Positions 1 through 8,195 of a stretch of 64,000 nucleotides of DNA are shown piece by piece (position 1 is the stretch's first letter; each line of letters begins with the position of its first letter). Position numbers and translations under genes: made by a program. Source of the stretch: Halomarina halobia (lineage in GTDB: Archaea > Halobacteriota > Halobacteria > Halobacteriales > Haloarculaceae); contig NZ_CP119992.1 in the NCBI RefSeq assembly GCF_029338575.1, positions 2,108,001 through 2,172,000 on the forward strand. The letters are read 5' to 3'. The notes under the pieces were generated by a model that made no database searches, had not been told where the DNA came from, and worked only from the letters and a program-made list of their open reading frames with translations.

Positions 1-140
1 GCGACGACGCACTTGCCGTTGGGCGGCGGGAACTGCACGCCGTAGGCGACGACGCCCGTCCCGGAGACGCCGGAGGCGTCCTCGTGGCGGTAGAGCGCGA
101 ACTTGCGAAACCGGTGGTTCTGCGGGAACGGATCAGGCAC
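1..140 (-). CDS. hypothetical protein, N-terminal fragment cut by window edge
   Basis: Reading leftwards from a GTG at 140, 46 codons stay open to the window edge and encode a protein-like sequence starting VPDPFPQNHRFRKFALYRHE and ending near PPPNGKCVVA. Third codon positions are almost all G or C, as in neighbouring genes. The frame stays open upstream of the GTG but offers no ATG, so the GTG start is a best guess. I do not recognise the family. It is co-oriented with the DyP-like gene, which ends 122 bases upstream of this start. Confidence 0.5.
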   Translation of the reverse strand, partial: MPDPFPQNHRFRKFALYRHEDASGVSGTGVVAYGVQFPPPNGKCVV

Positions 141-262
141 AGGGACCCCCGCGCCCGGCGTTCGGTGTCGATGCGACCGACTGCGAGACGTGTGGCGAAC
201 TCACGACGGACCTTCCGGTGTACCCTACGCGAGGGGAGGATTGTGGCTTTCGGTCTGTCGGC

Positions 263-1570
263 CTAGTCGGGGTTCGCCGGCGGCAGCGCGCGCAACCCTC
301 GCGGCGGGACGAGGAAGTTCCCGCGGTGGTCCACGAAGATGTACTCGAGGATGCCGTTGTTGACGCGCTGGCGGATCGCGGGCGTCACCTCGGTGAGGTC
401 CGCGCCGTTCATCGCTTCGCGGACCGCCTCGAACTCCGAGATGCCCCGCTGGAGCGACGGGAAGTGCAGGCTGGCCGCGTCGTCGTCGGTGGACTCGAAG
501 TGCCGCCGGAGGAGCTTCGCGTTCCCGTCGGCGTCGCAGTTGGCGCGGGCGGCCTTCTGGGCGTGGCCCACCCGGCCGAACGCCAGGGCGTCCTCCTCGA
601 TCCGGTCGATGACCTCCCGCGTGACCCCCGAGAAGTCCCCGAGTTCCTCGCCGACGCTCCCCTCGGGGATCATCCCCCGCTCGGCGTGCGTCGGGCTGAA
701 CATCTCCATGACGCGCTGGCGGTGGTCCTGCTCGACGTACCAGTCCTGCAGGCGCTGGCGGATGTTGGAGACGTGTTTGGTCGTCCCGTCGGCGAACGGC
801 CCCGACGGGATGGCGACGGAGTCCTCGGTCGCCTGGTTCCGTCGAAAGCCCGCCACGAACCCCATGAACAGCGGCGCGTCCTTCGGGATCGGGTTACCCT
901 CCGGGATGCCCGACAGCTTCGTCTCGCTCGCCCGCTCGTGGGGCATGCCGTCGCCGATGAAGCCCGTCCGGCGGTCGTCGAGCGCGAGGACGTCCGTCAG
1001 GGCGGCCTCGACGGCGACGCCGTTGGCCTCCCCCCGCTCGCCCTTGAGCGCCTCCTCGGCCGCGAGCAGGACGTCGGCGCGGTCGCTCGCGAGGTGGAGG
1101 AGCGCGTCCTGCGTGTCGAGGTCCGGCTCCTCGAACGCCGACAGCGCCCGCGGCGGGGGGAGGTCCACGCCGTCCGGCAGCGGCTCGTCGAAGCGGTCGA
1201 AGTACGACGGCGAGTACGCGACCGAGTGGATCAGCCCCTCGTTGCTCCGCTCGTAGGCGCGGTCGAGCGTCGCGAGCGCCGCCTCCACCGCGTCGCGGTC
1301 GTCAGCGCTCGGCGGCCCGTCGCCGTCGAGCGTCAGGTACCAGAGCGTCTGGTGGCGCGGGAGGACGGTGTTGCCGTGATCGTCCGTCGGGAGACGGTCG
1401 TTCCACGCGTACTGCCGCTCGGGAAGCCTCCCGGAATCGTCGACGCCCTTCGGGACCGGCTCCGCGCCGTCGATGCGGTCGAGACAGGCGCTCAGCGCGC
1501 TCGCCCCGCCGAGCGCGACGGTGGCCTTCAGGAACTCGCGGCGGCCGAGCGACGGGTCGGGGTCCGTCAC
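263..1570 (-). CDS. Tat-exported lipoprotein, DyP-peroxidase-like (DUF7405-type)
   Basis: 435 aa. The N-terminus has a twin-arginine motif (RREFLK, residues 10-15), a short hydrophobic stretch and a lipobox LSAC (26-29), so the folded protein is probably exported by Tat and lipid-anchored at Cys29. The body resembles haloarchaeal DUF7405 proteins, which I associate with the dye-decolourising peroxidase fold (segments around GFVAGFRRNQ and ADGTTKHVSNIRQR). The heme-ligand histidine cannot be assigned with certainty by eye. The start is GTG at 1570 and overlaps the stop of the preceding P19-like gene as GTGA, indicating translational coupling. In bacteria, EfeB (a DyP peroxidase) works with iron-uptake proteins; the P19-like neighbours suggest a comparable redox role here, which is inference. 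Confidence 0.55.
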   Translation of the reverse strand: MTDPDPSLGRREFLKATVALGGASALSACLDRIDGAEPVPKGVDDSGRLPERQYAWNDRLPTDDHGNTVLPRHQTLWYLTLDGDGPPSADDRDAVEAALATLDRAYERSNEGLIHSVAYSPSYFDRFDEPLPDGVDLPPPRALSAFEEPDLDTQDALLHLASDRADVLLAAEEALKGERGEANGVAVEAALTDVLALDDRRTGFIGDGMPHERASETKLSGIPEGNPIPKDAPLFMGFVAGFRRNQATEDSVAIPSGPFADGTTKHVSNIRQRLQDWYVEQDHRQRVMEMFSPTHAERGMIPEGSVGEELGDFSGVTREVIDRIEEDALAFGRVGHAQKAARANCDADGNAKLLRRHFESTDDDAASLHFPSLQRGISEFEAVREAMNGADLTEVTPAIRQRVNNGILEYIFVDHRGNFLVPPRGLRALPPANPD

Positions 1571-2631
1571 AGGACCACCTCGGCGTCCGGCGGGTCGAAG
1601 AACGCCGTCTCGTAGCCCTCGTGACGGGCGACCTGCGGCGGGACGGTCGCGGAGAGCGCGAGCGAATCGCCTTGTTGCACGTCCGGAACTACGGTCCCGT
1701 AGTGATAGTTCAGTTTCGGATCGAGCGTCCGGACGAGGTCGCCCTCGAAGACCGTCTCGTCGCCCCGGGAGAGCGTTCCACGCAGCCCCATCGCCGGCAG
1801 GACGAACCGGTTGTACCGTGTTCGCGCCGACACCGCGAGGTACCGCCCCCCGCCGTCGCCGGCCAGTCCCGCGGGCGGGGCGTCGAGCGCGGTGACGACG
1901 TAGATCGCGTCGCCGGCCTCCGCCCGACCGCCGGGCGATCCCGGCAGGTCGGCGCGTTCGGGGGCCGTCGAGGGGGCCAGCGCGTCCATCGAGGTCGGGC
2001 GCATCGCCCGGCGCTCACCCGCCTCGTTCCCGTATCGCACAAGCCGGAGGTCGTCGCGCGCGGCCCGCTCGTACTCGAAGTCGATCGAGACGGTCGCCTG
2101 CTCGTCGAAACGGTCGCGGAACGCCCCCGTCCGGCGGGTGTCGAGCGCGCCGATCCGGACGGTCGCGGCGTACTCGCCGTCCCCCGCGAGGGCGACGTTG
2201 TCGCCGTAGTGGACCCCCATCGACTGGGAGAGCATCGGATAGAGCACCTCGGGTCCGGCGACCGCCTCGCCGTCGCGCACGATCTCGAAGGAGAGATCCG
2301 CGCCGGGGACGACGACCGCCGTCTCGCGGTCCCATACCGTCGCCATCAGGTGAACGTCGCCGCTCACCGGCGTCCTCTCGACCTCCGTCCCGTTGACGTT
2401 CCAGAAGCGGTGGGGATAGCTGTAGCCGAGCAGCACCGCCAGGTCGTCGGTCTTCCCCGTCCCGAGCATCCCCATCCCCTCGCGGTGGGTGGGGAGGTAG
2501 ACCGCGTCCGGGCGGTCGTCGAGCACCGGCGGAACGCGGGAGGAGTCGAGCAGGCCGGAGCCGACGCAGCCGGCGAGGGCGGCCGCACCGGCGAGTCCAC
2601 CCGTCGCCCGGAGGAACGCGCGGCGGTCCAT
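1567..2631 (-). CDS. P19-like iron/copper-binding Tat lipoprotein (copy 1)
   Basis: 354 aa. Tat motif RRAFLR (3-8) and lipobox LAGC (19-22) predict an exported lipoprotein. Residues about 40-165 match the pattern of the P19/FetP (pfam10634-type) periplasmic iron-transport protein: HLM at 94-96 and the diagnostic block PMLSQSMGVHYGDNV (132-146), plus a Met-rich stretch around GMGML (52-56). In Campylobacter P19, histidines and methionines in these places bind copper and help iron transport. Residues about 215-354 form a second domain that bacterial P19 lacks and that is strongly conserved with copy 2. The ATG at 2631 precedes the Tat motif directly; a longer frame continues upstream but would put about 40 residues before the signal. 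The stop overlaps the DyP-like start. Binding function is inferred from family resemblance. Confidence 0.7.
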   Translation of the reverse strand: MDRRAFLRATGGLAGAAALAGCVGSGLLDSSRVPPVLDDRPDAVYLPTHREGMGMLGTGKTDDLAVLLGYSYPHRFWNVNGTEVERTPVSGDVHLMATVWDRETAVVVPGADLSFEIVRDGEAVAGPEVLYPMLSQSMGVHYGDNVALAGDGEYAATVRIGALDTRRTGAFRDRFDEQATVSIDFEYERAARDDLRLVRYGNEAGERRAMRPTSMDALAPSTAPERADLPGSPGGRAEAGDAIYVVTALDAPPAGLAGDGGGRYLAVSARTRYNRFVLPAMGLRGTLSRGDETVFEGDLVRTLDPKLNYHYGTVVPDVQQGDSLALSATVPPQVARHEGYETAFFDPPDAEVVL

Positions 2632-2692
2632 ACCGTCGCTAACGGGGTGATGGAAAAGGGGTTTCTGGTGCGATGCTCGAAACCCCGGAGTA

Positions 2693-3715
2693 TCATCGCA
2701 CGCGCCGGGCGAGCAGGAGCGCGCCGACGCCCGCGAGCGCGACGAGCGCACCGAACGCGACCAGCGCGGGGAGCGCGGCGTCGATCCCCGATCCGAAGCC
2801 GCCCCGTTCGTCGCCCTCCCCGTCGGGCGCGGAACCGGGTGTCGGCGTGTTCACTTCCGGGGGTCCCAGCGACGACGCGTTCGCGTCGTCGCCCGTCGCG
2901 ACGGTGAACGTGGTCCCGACGGGAGTGCCGCCGACCGTGACGGGTCGGTCGTCCGCGCCGAATTCCCCGTCGCCGTCGTCGCCGTATACCTGCGCGACGA
3001 GGCGGACGGTGCCGTCGTCGGTCGAGAGGTTCTCGGGGGCGACCGAGAGCGACAGCGGGACGTCCTCGTGGACGCCCGCGGGGAGCGCGGCGCTGGCGAC
3101 GACGCGCCCGCCGTCGGTTACGTTTCCGGACGTACCGTTCGAGCCGTCGCCGCCGGGTCCGTCCGACCCGTCCGCCGCGCGGAGCACGAGGTGTCCGTCG
3201 CGGGGGAGTTCGGCGCGCGTCACGGTGACCTCGCCGTCGTCCGCGCGCTGGAAGCTGAACCCCTCCGCGACGACGCTCGCCCCCCGATCGCCCGACCGGG
3301 CGGCGAAGCGGTCGCCCGCGAGGCCGCCGAAGGAGGTGAGCGCGGGGTCGTCCGCGGGGGAGAACTCGCCGTCGCCGTCGTCGGCGTGGAGGACCGCCCA
3401 CAGCCGGCGCTCGCCGCCGGCGAACGCCCCGTCGTCGATCGGCACCTCGACCGCCTCGTGCATCCCGGTGCCGTCGAGGCGCTTCGCACCGATCGGCTCG
3501 CCCGGTTCGCCGCCGTCGTCGGCGCGGACGACCACGAACGCGTCGACGCTGTTGAAGACGTTCTCGACGACGACGGTCCCGTCCGCGACCACCTGCCCGT
3601 CGACGGCGAGGTGGTTCGAGTGCGCGCTCGCGGGGGCTGACCCCAGCGCACAGACGAGCGCGAGGGCGAGCGCGACGCGGGCGACGCGCGACCGGAAGGG
3701 GCGTGAGGCGGGCAT
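2693..3715 (-). CDS. DUF7282-type exported surface protein with C-terminal membrane anchor
   Basis: 340 aa. A Sec-type signal (hydrophobic residues about 10-30, ending near APASAHS) is followed by two similar domains, each starting near V-V-x-N/G and holding the motif DDGDGEF (about residues 113-119 and 245-251). Then comes a Thr/Pro/Gly-rich linker and one hydrophobic helix with the basic tail ARRVR. This is the architecture of haloarchaeal DUF7282 proteins, a beta-rich extracellular domain of unknown function. It lies between the two P19-like genes: 9 bases after copy 2 and 61 bases before copy 1, so it is probably co-transcribed. It may be a scaffold or partner of the metal-binding lipoproteins, which is inference. 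Confidence 0.65.
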   Translation of the reverse strand: MPASRPFRSRVARVALALALVCALGSAPASAHSNHLAVDGQVVADGTVVVENVFNSVDAFVVVRADDGGEPGEPIGAKRLDGTGMHEAVEVPIDDGAFAGGERRLWAVLHADDGDGEFSPADDPALTSFGGLAGDRFAARSGDRGASVVAEGFSFQRADDGEVTVTRAELPRDGHLVLRAADGSDGPGGDGSNGTSGNVTDGGRVVASAALPAGVHEDVPLSLSVAPENLSTDDGTVRLVAQVYGDDGDGEFGADDRPVTVGGTPVGTTFTVATGDDANASSLGPPEVNTPTPGSAPDGEGDERGGFGSGIDAALPALVAFGALVALAGVGALLLARRVR

Positions 3716-3724
3716 GGACGGTCG

Positions 3725-4780
3725 TTAACGGGTTTCCAGCGCGACGGTCGCCGGATCGAGGTCGAGGAAGGCGCGCTCGTACCCCTCGTGGCGAGCGGTC
3801 TGCGGAGGCGTCGTCACCTCGACGCGGAGGCGGTCGGCGGCGCGAACCTCGGGGACGGTCGCGCCGTAGTGGTAGCCGAGGTCCGGGTCGAACGTCCGGA
3901 CGAGGTCGCCCTCGAAGACCGTCTCGTCGCCCCGGGAGAGCGTTCCACGCAGCCCCATCGCCGGCAGGAGAAAGCGGTTGTACCGGCTGCGCGGCGAGAG
4001 GACGAGGTACCGACCTCCGCCGTCGCCGGCCAGCCCCGCAGGCGGAGCGTCGAGCGCCGTCGCCGCGAACACCGCGTCGCCGCTCTCGCCCGTTCCGAGG
4101 AGCGCCCCGGGGAGGCCCCCGGGGTCGGGGGCGACCGACTGCGGGAGGCCGGTGTCCATCGGGGCGAGCGCGCCGGGGTCGCCGCCCTGTTCGATCGGCC
4201 GGGTGGCGACGCGCTCGCGGGTCCGGTCGGTGAACGCGAGGGGGAGTTGCGCGCTCGCGCTCGCCGCGAAGCGGTCGCGGAACGCCCCCGTCCGACGTAT
4301 CGAGAGCCCCCCGATACGGACCCGGGCGTCGTAGGTCCCGTCACCGGGCAGGACGACGTTCGCGCCGTAGTGAAAACCCATCGTCTGGGAGAGCATCGGG
4401 TAGAGCACCTCCTCGGTGACGACCACCCCGTCGCGGGCGACGCGCACCGAGACGCCGCCCTCCGGGAGAACTCGTCCGCTCCGCGGGTCCCAGACGACCG
4501 CCATGAGGTGGAGCGAGTCCTCGTCGGTCTTCGGGACCGTCTCCACCTCGCGTCCGGTGACGGTCCAGAAGTCGTGGGGGACGGTGAACGCGAGCGCGAC
4601 GCGGTAGTCGCCCGCGGTCGCCTCGCCCTGCATCGCCATCGACTCCTGGAAGGTCTGGACGTAGACGCCCTCGGAGGGCTCCGACTCGGCACCCGGTCCG
4701 CCCGGAAGCGCGTCGAGACAGCCCGCGAGCGGAAGCGCCGCCGCAGCGCCCGCGAGCGAGAGCACGCGCCGTCGTCGCAT
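3725..4780 (-). CDS. P19-like iron/copper-binding lipoprotein (copy 2)
   Basis: 351 aa paralogue of the gene at 1567-2631. It starts MRRRRVLSL and has a lipobox LAGC (18-21), so it is a predicted lipoprotein with a Tat-like arginine cluster. It keeps the P19 signature: a Met-rich segment near SMAMQG, HLM, and PMLSQTMGFHYGANV. The shared C-terminal domain is very similar to copy 1 and contains a 77-bp stretch identical at DNA level (3893-3969 versus 1726-1802). It is the first gene of the exported-protein group and starts 66 bases after the stop of the reductase gene, so it may also be in that transcript. The expected role is extracytoplasmic binding of Fe or Cu. No FTR1-type permease is in the window. 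Confidence 0.7.
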   Translation of the reverse strand: MRRRRVLSLAGAAAALPLAGCLDALPGGPGAESEPSEGVYVQTFQESMAMQGEATAGDYRVALAFTVPHDFWTVTGREVETVPKTDEDSLHLMAVVWDPRSGRVLPEGGVSVRVARDGVVVTEEVLYPMLSQTMGFHYGANVVLPGDGTYDARVRIGGLSIRRTGAFRDRFAASASAQLPLAFTDRTRERVATRPIEQGGDPGALAPMDTGLPQSVAPDPGGLPGALLGTGESGDAVFAATALDAPPAGLAGDGGGRYLVLSPRSRYNRFLLPAMGLRGTLSRGDETVFEGDLVRTFDPDLGYHYGATVPEVRAADRLRVEVTTPPQTARHEGYERAFLDLDPATVALETR

Positions 4781-4846
4781 GGCCGGGAGGTCGCGCGTCG
4801 GCGGGATGAACCTACTGGTGCGACGGTCGAATCGAACGGTCAGCGA

Positions 4847-5857
4847 TCAGTCGTCCGCGGACGCGCCGGCGAACGCCTCGGGCGGCCCACCCGGCAATCT
4901 GTCGCGGTCGTGTGGCGCGGCGAAGTCGTGATCCGGGCCGACGGCGACGATCCGCTTCGGATTGACGTCGGGGTGGGTCGTGTAGTAGTGCTCCCGGATG
5001 TGATCCATGTTCACCGTCCGGGCGACGCCCGGAAGCTGGTAGAGTTCCCGCAGGTAGTTCCAGAGGTTCGGGTACTCGGAGACCTTCCGGCGGTTGCACT
5101 TGAAGTGAGTGTGGTAGACGTCGTCGAACCGGATCAGGGTGGTGAACATGGCGACGTCGGCCTCCGTGAGGCGATCGCCGGCGAGGTAGCGTTGCGCTCC
5201 CAGCACCCCCTCCCAGCGGTCGAGCGCGTCGAACAACGCGCCGACCGACCGCTCGTACGCCTCCTGCGTGTCGGCGAAGCCCGCGCGGTAGACGCCGTTG
5301 TTGATCGGCTCGTAGATCTCGTCTATGATCCGATCCACGTCGTCGCGGTAGCCCTCCGGGTAGAGGTCCACGTCGCGCGTCGCGAGGTCGTCGAAGGCGG
5401 TGTCGAGCATCCGCATGATCTCCCTCGACTCGTTGTTCACGATGGTCCCCTCCCGCTTGTCCCAGAGGACGGGCACCGTCACCCTGCCGGTGTAGTTCGG
5501 GTCGGCGGCGACGTACGCCTCTCGGAGGTAGTCGAACCCGTTTACGGTGTCCGGCGTGCAGCCCGCCTTCCCGGGGGTGAACTGCCAGCCGTCCTCGTCG
5601 CGGTAGGGGTCCACCACGTCCACGCTGACGGCGTCCTCCAGGCCCTTGAGCGCCCTCGTGACGAGCGTCCGGTGGGCCCACGGGCAGGCGTAGGAGACGT
5701 AGAGGTGGTAGCGGCCGGCCTCGACGGGGAACTCGGCGTCGGGGTCGTCCTCGACTCGGTCCCGGAAGGTGGTCGGCTGGCGCTCGAACTCCCCCTCCTC
5801 GTTGGTGGCCGTGACCTCCTCCCCGGAGAGCCACTCGCCGTCGACGAACTGGTGCAC
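4847..5857 (-). CDS. glutathionyl-hydroquinone reductase-type (Xi-class GST) protein
   Basis: 336 aa. Xi-class glutathione transferases (YqjG/EcfG family) reduce glutathionyl-hydroquinones through a cysteine in a CPWAHR motif; here YACPWAHRT is present with Cys at residue 58. The thioredoxin-like N-terminal half (VTVPVLWDK, VNNESREIMRM) is followed by an all-helical C-terminal half, and length fits the family (about 320-340). The GTG at 5857 gives the typical haloarchaeal start VHQFVDGEW; the open frame further upstream is non-coding palindrome-rich DNA. Haloarchaea generally use gamma-glutamylcysteine rather than glutathione, so the thiol partner is uncertain. It lies just upstream of the metal-lipoprotein genes in the same direction. 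Confidence 0.85.
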   Translation of the reverse strand: MHQFVDGEWLSGEEVTATNEEGEFERQPTTFRDRVEDDPDAEFPVEAGRYHLYVSYACPWAHRTLVTRALKGLEDAVSVDVVDPYRDEDGWQFTPGKAGCTPDTVNGFDYLREAYVAADPNYTGRVTVPVLWDKREGTIVNNESREIMRMLDTAFDDLATRDVDLYPEGYRDDVDRIIDEIYEPINNGVYRAGFADTQEAYERSVGALFDALDRWEGVLGAQRYLAGDRLTEADVAMFTTLIRFDDVYHTHFKCNRRKVSEYPNLWNYLRELYQLPGVARTVNMDHIREHYYTTHPDVNPKRIVAVGPDHDFAAPHDRDRLPGGPPEAFAGASADD

Positions 5858-5984
5858 GCGAGGGCTAGCGGCCGGAAGCCCAAATAGCCGCGTCGGGTGT
5901 GCAACCGGGCGGCAAGGCCGTTCGCGGGGCGACGACCGCCGAACCGCGGCAATTAACGTCGTAGTGTCTCCCGCGCGGCCGAGT

Positions 5985-6485
5985 GCAGCGAGGCCGCGAC
6001 CCGCCGATCGACCGCAGGGAGGCGGGGTTTTGTCATCGGAACGCGAAGCGTTCCGATTGCTCGCCGCGTCGCATCGCGACGCGGCGGTGGTCCAGATTTT
6101 GCCAGCGAGGCGGCGAAGCCGCCGAGCGTGGTTCGAGAGACGCAAGAGGCGTCTCTCGTCATCTCGGAGCAGCTTTGCTGCTCCGGCGACAGCAAAAGGT
6201 GGGCGTGCAGGCGACGCCGGGGGCGGCTCGCGGGGCGTGGCGTCGCACAACCGCAGCGCGCCCCGCGACGACTCTCACGTCACGGGAGCCTCTGGTCGCG
6301 CTTTCGGATATAAAGCTACGGCGGGGCAACCCGGACGCCGCCGCCGCGAGCACGTCGCACCGCGAGCGAGTGTAACGAGCGAGCGGACGCGCCGAACCCC
6401 CTCACTTCGTTCGGGGGTTCGGCGCGGTTTTAGTCCAGGTTTTGCCAGGGAGCGGCCAAAGGCCGCTCCCGCGGCAAAACGTGGT
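5985..6485. repeat. intergenic cluster of perfect small hairpins (palindrome element A)
   Basis: The 669-base gap between the reductase and L10e genes shows no credible gene. It contains at least seven perfect inverted repeats: 6035-6044/6048-6057 (loop GAA), 6062-6071/6077-6086, 6109-6114/6118-6123 (loop GAA), 6134-6143/6149-6158, 6165-6173/6177-6185 (loop TTT), 6389-6401/6413-6425 and 6448-6457/6461-6470 (loop AAA). The last sits inside a longer stem, GTTTTGCC (6439-6446) with GGCAAAAC (6473-6480). TTTTGC at 6097-6102 and GCAAAA at 6192-6197 bracket the earlier group in the same way. Similar clusters occur at 58740-58857 and 62731-62797. Function unknown; they could act as bidirectional terminators, RNA structures or remnants of a mobile sequence. 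Confidence 0.75.
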
Positions 6486-6526
6486 TCGAAGGGTTTATTC
6501 GCGCGCTGGGCGTGTCCCAACGTAAT

Positions 6527-7057
6527 ATGGCCGATAAACCCGCCTCGATGTACCGGGACATCGACAAGCCTCCCTACACCCGGCGCGAGTACATCACGGG
6601 GATTCCCGGTTCGAAGGTCGCCCAGTACAAGATGGGCGACATCGACGCCGACCCCGACGACTACCCCGTGCAGATCAGCCTCGTCGTCGACGAGGCCGTC
6701 CAGATCCGCCACGGGTCGCTCGAGGCCTCGCGCCTCTCCGCGAACCGCCACCTCATCAAGGAGCTCGGCGAGAAGAACTACAAGATGATCCTCCGCAAGT
6801 TCCCCCACCAGGTCCTGCGGGAGAACAAGCAGGCGACCGGCGCGGGCGCGGACCGCGTCTCCGACGGCATGCGCCAGTCGTTCGGGAAGATCGTCGGCAC
6901 CGCCGCGCGCATCGACAGGGGCGATCGCGTGTTCACCATCTGGTGTCAGCCCGAGCAGGCACCCGTCGCCAAGGACGCGCTCCGCCGTGCGTACAACAAG
7001 GTCTCGCCGCCGTGTCGCATCGTGGTCGAGCGCGGCGAGGAACTGCTCGTCGCCTGA
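6527..7057 (+). CDS. rpl10e: 50S ribosomal protein L10e (uL16 family)
   Basis: 176 aa. The archaeal L10e/uL16 protein binds 23S rRNA near the peptidyl-transferase region. Family landmarks are visible: [14 protein letters not shown] near the N-terminus, ASRLSANR, the loop [19 protein letters not shown], and [15 protein letters not shown]. The ATG at 6527 gives [20 protein letters not shown], the usual archaeal start; an in-frame ATG 15 bases upstream would add five residues that homologues lack. A TTTATT box near 6494-6499, about 30 bases upstream, fits a TATA element with a near-leaderless mRNA. It appears monocistronic: the next gene starts 82 bases downstream with its own TATA-like TTTTAGG. 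Confidence 0.96.
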   Translation: MADKPASMYRDIDKPPYTRREYITGIPGSKVAQYKMGDIDADPDDYPVQISLVVDEAVQIRHGSLEASRLSANRHLIKELGEKNYKMILRKFPHQVLRENKQATGAGADRVSDGMRQSFGKIVGTAARIDRGDRVFTIWCQPEQAPVAKDALRRAYNKVSPPCRIVVERGEELLVA

Positions 7058-7139
7058 GCGGGCGCGCGGGACGGAGCCGAATCGAACCCGGCCGCGGGGC
7101 CCCTCTAGCCTTTTAGGCCCGTCGTCCCTCTCGTAGCGT

Positions 7140-8009
7140 ATGCTCCGCCTCGCGGTCGCCACGCGCGCCGAGACGTACGAACGGATCGAGGCACCCCTCC
7201 GGAAGCGCGGCGTCGAGATCGGATACGCGAACCTCGCGGAGGGGGCCGTCGCGCTCGCGGACCCGACCGTCGAGTCGTTCGACGCGGGCTTGGTCTACCC
7301 CGGTCGCATCCCGGAGGGCGGCGTCATCGACGCCCTGCTCTCGGTGCCGTGGGTGAACGACCGCGAGTCGATCCTGCGCTCGCGGCACAAGGCCGAGGCG
7401 CTCGCACGGCTCGCCCGGGCCGACGTTCCGATCCCCGAGACGGTGATGCTCTCCAGCCCGGTCGACGAGGCGGACCTCCGGACCGCGTTCGAGCGCTTCG
7501 ATCCGCCGGTGGTCGTGAAGCCCAACTCCACCACGCGCGGGACGGGCATCGCGAAGGTCCACGACCTCGACTCGCTGCTCGGCGTCGCGGACTACCTCTC
7601 GCTGCTCCACGACTTCCCCGCGACCGGCGACCGGTCGTTCCTGCTCCAGGAGTACCTCCCCGACGCGCGCGACTACCGCGCGATGGTCGTGGACGGCCGG
7701 TACGCCGGCGCGGTCGAGCGCCGCCTCCCCGAGCGCGCCCTCGCGGGGGGCGGGTGGAAGCACAACGTCCACCGCGGGGCCGAGGCGACGGGTGCGGCGC
7801 TCCCGGAGGACCTCAGACGGCTCGCCGAGGACGCCGCCGCGGCGATCGGGATCCCGTACCTCGGCGTGGACCTGCTCGTGACCGACGACCGCGCGGTGGT
7901 GAACGAGACGAACGCCCGGCCCACCGTGGACGACGAGACGAAGTACGAACCGGGGTTCTACGACGACCTCGCCGGGCTGATCCGGCGGACGGCGGAGCGG
8001 GGGCGGTGA
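7140..8009 (+). CDS. RimK-like ATP-grasp ligase
   Basis: 289 aa. ATP-grasp enzymes join a carboxylate to an amine or thiol using ATP. Visible are the N-terminal pre-grasp domain, the nucleotide-binding strand and loop PPVVVKPNSTTRGTGIAKV (about residues 121-139), the LQEYLPDARDYRAMVV segment, and the Mg-ligating motif VNETNARP (about 256-263). These fit the RimK/LysX/MptN-like subgroup, but the substrate cannot be read from sequence; candidates are glutamate ligation in cofactors or peptides. The start ATG at 7140 lies about 30 bases after a TTTTAGG box. Genes on either side are unrelated. Confidence 0.8.
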   Translation: MLRLAVATRAETYERIEAPLRKRGVEIGYANLAEGAVALADPTVESFDAGLVYPGRIPEGGVIDALLSVPWVNDRESILRSRHKAEALARLARADVPIPETVMLSSPVDEADLRTAFERFDPPVVVKPNSTTRGTGIAKVHDLDSLLGVADYLSLLHDFPATGDRSFLLQEYLPDARDYRAMVVDGRYAGAVERRLPERALAGGGWKHNVHRGAEATGAALPEDLRRLAEDAAAAIGIPYLGVDLLVTDDRAVVNETNARPTVDDETKYEPGFYDDLAGLIRRTAERGR

Positions 8010-8195
8010 TCGGTCGGCGAGTTCCGGACCGACCGCCGGATCGCCCTCTCACCGCCCCTCACCCATCGTAGACGGCGGTCCGGGGCAGGCGAAGCGCGCA
8101 ATCGCGGGACGGTGCCGGCGTCGTGGCGTCAGTCGACGGTGGAGGGGGCCGCCACGGACGGACCTCCGCGGCGGCCGACAGAGGGGTGGAGGTCG

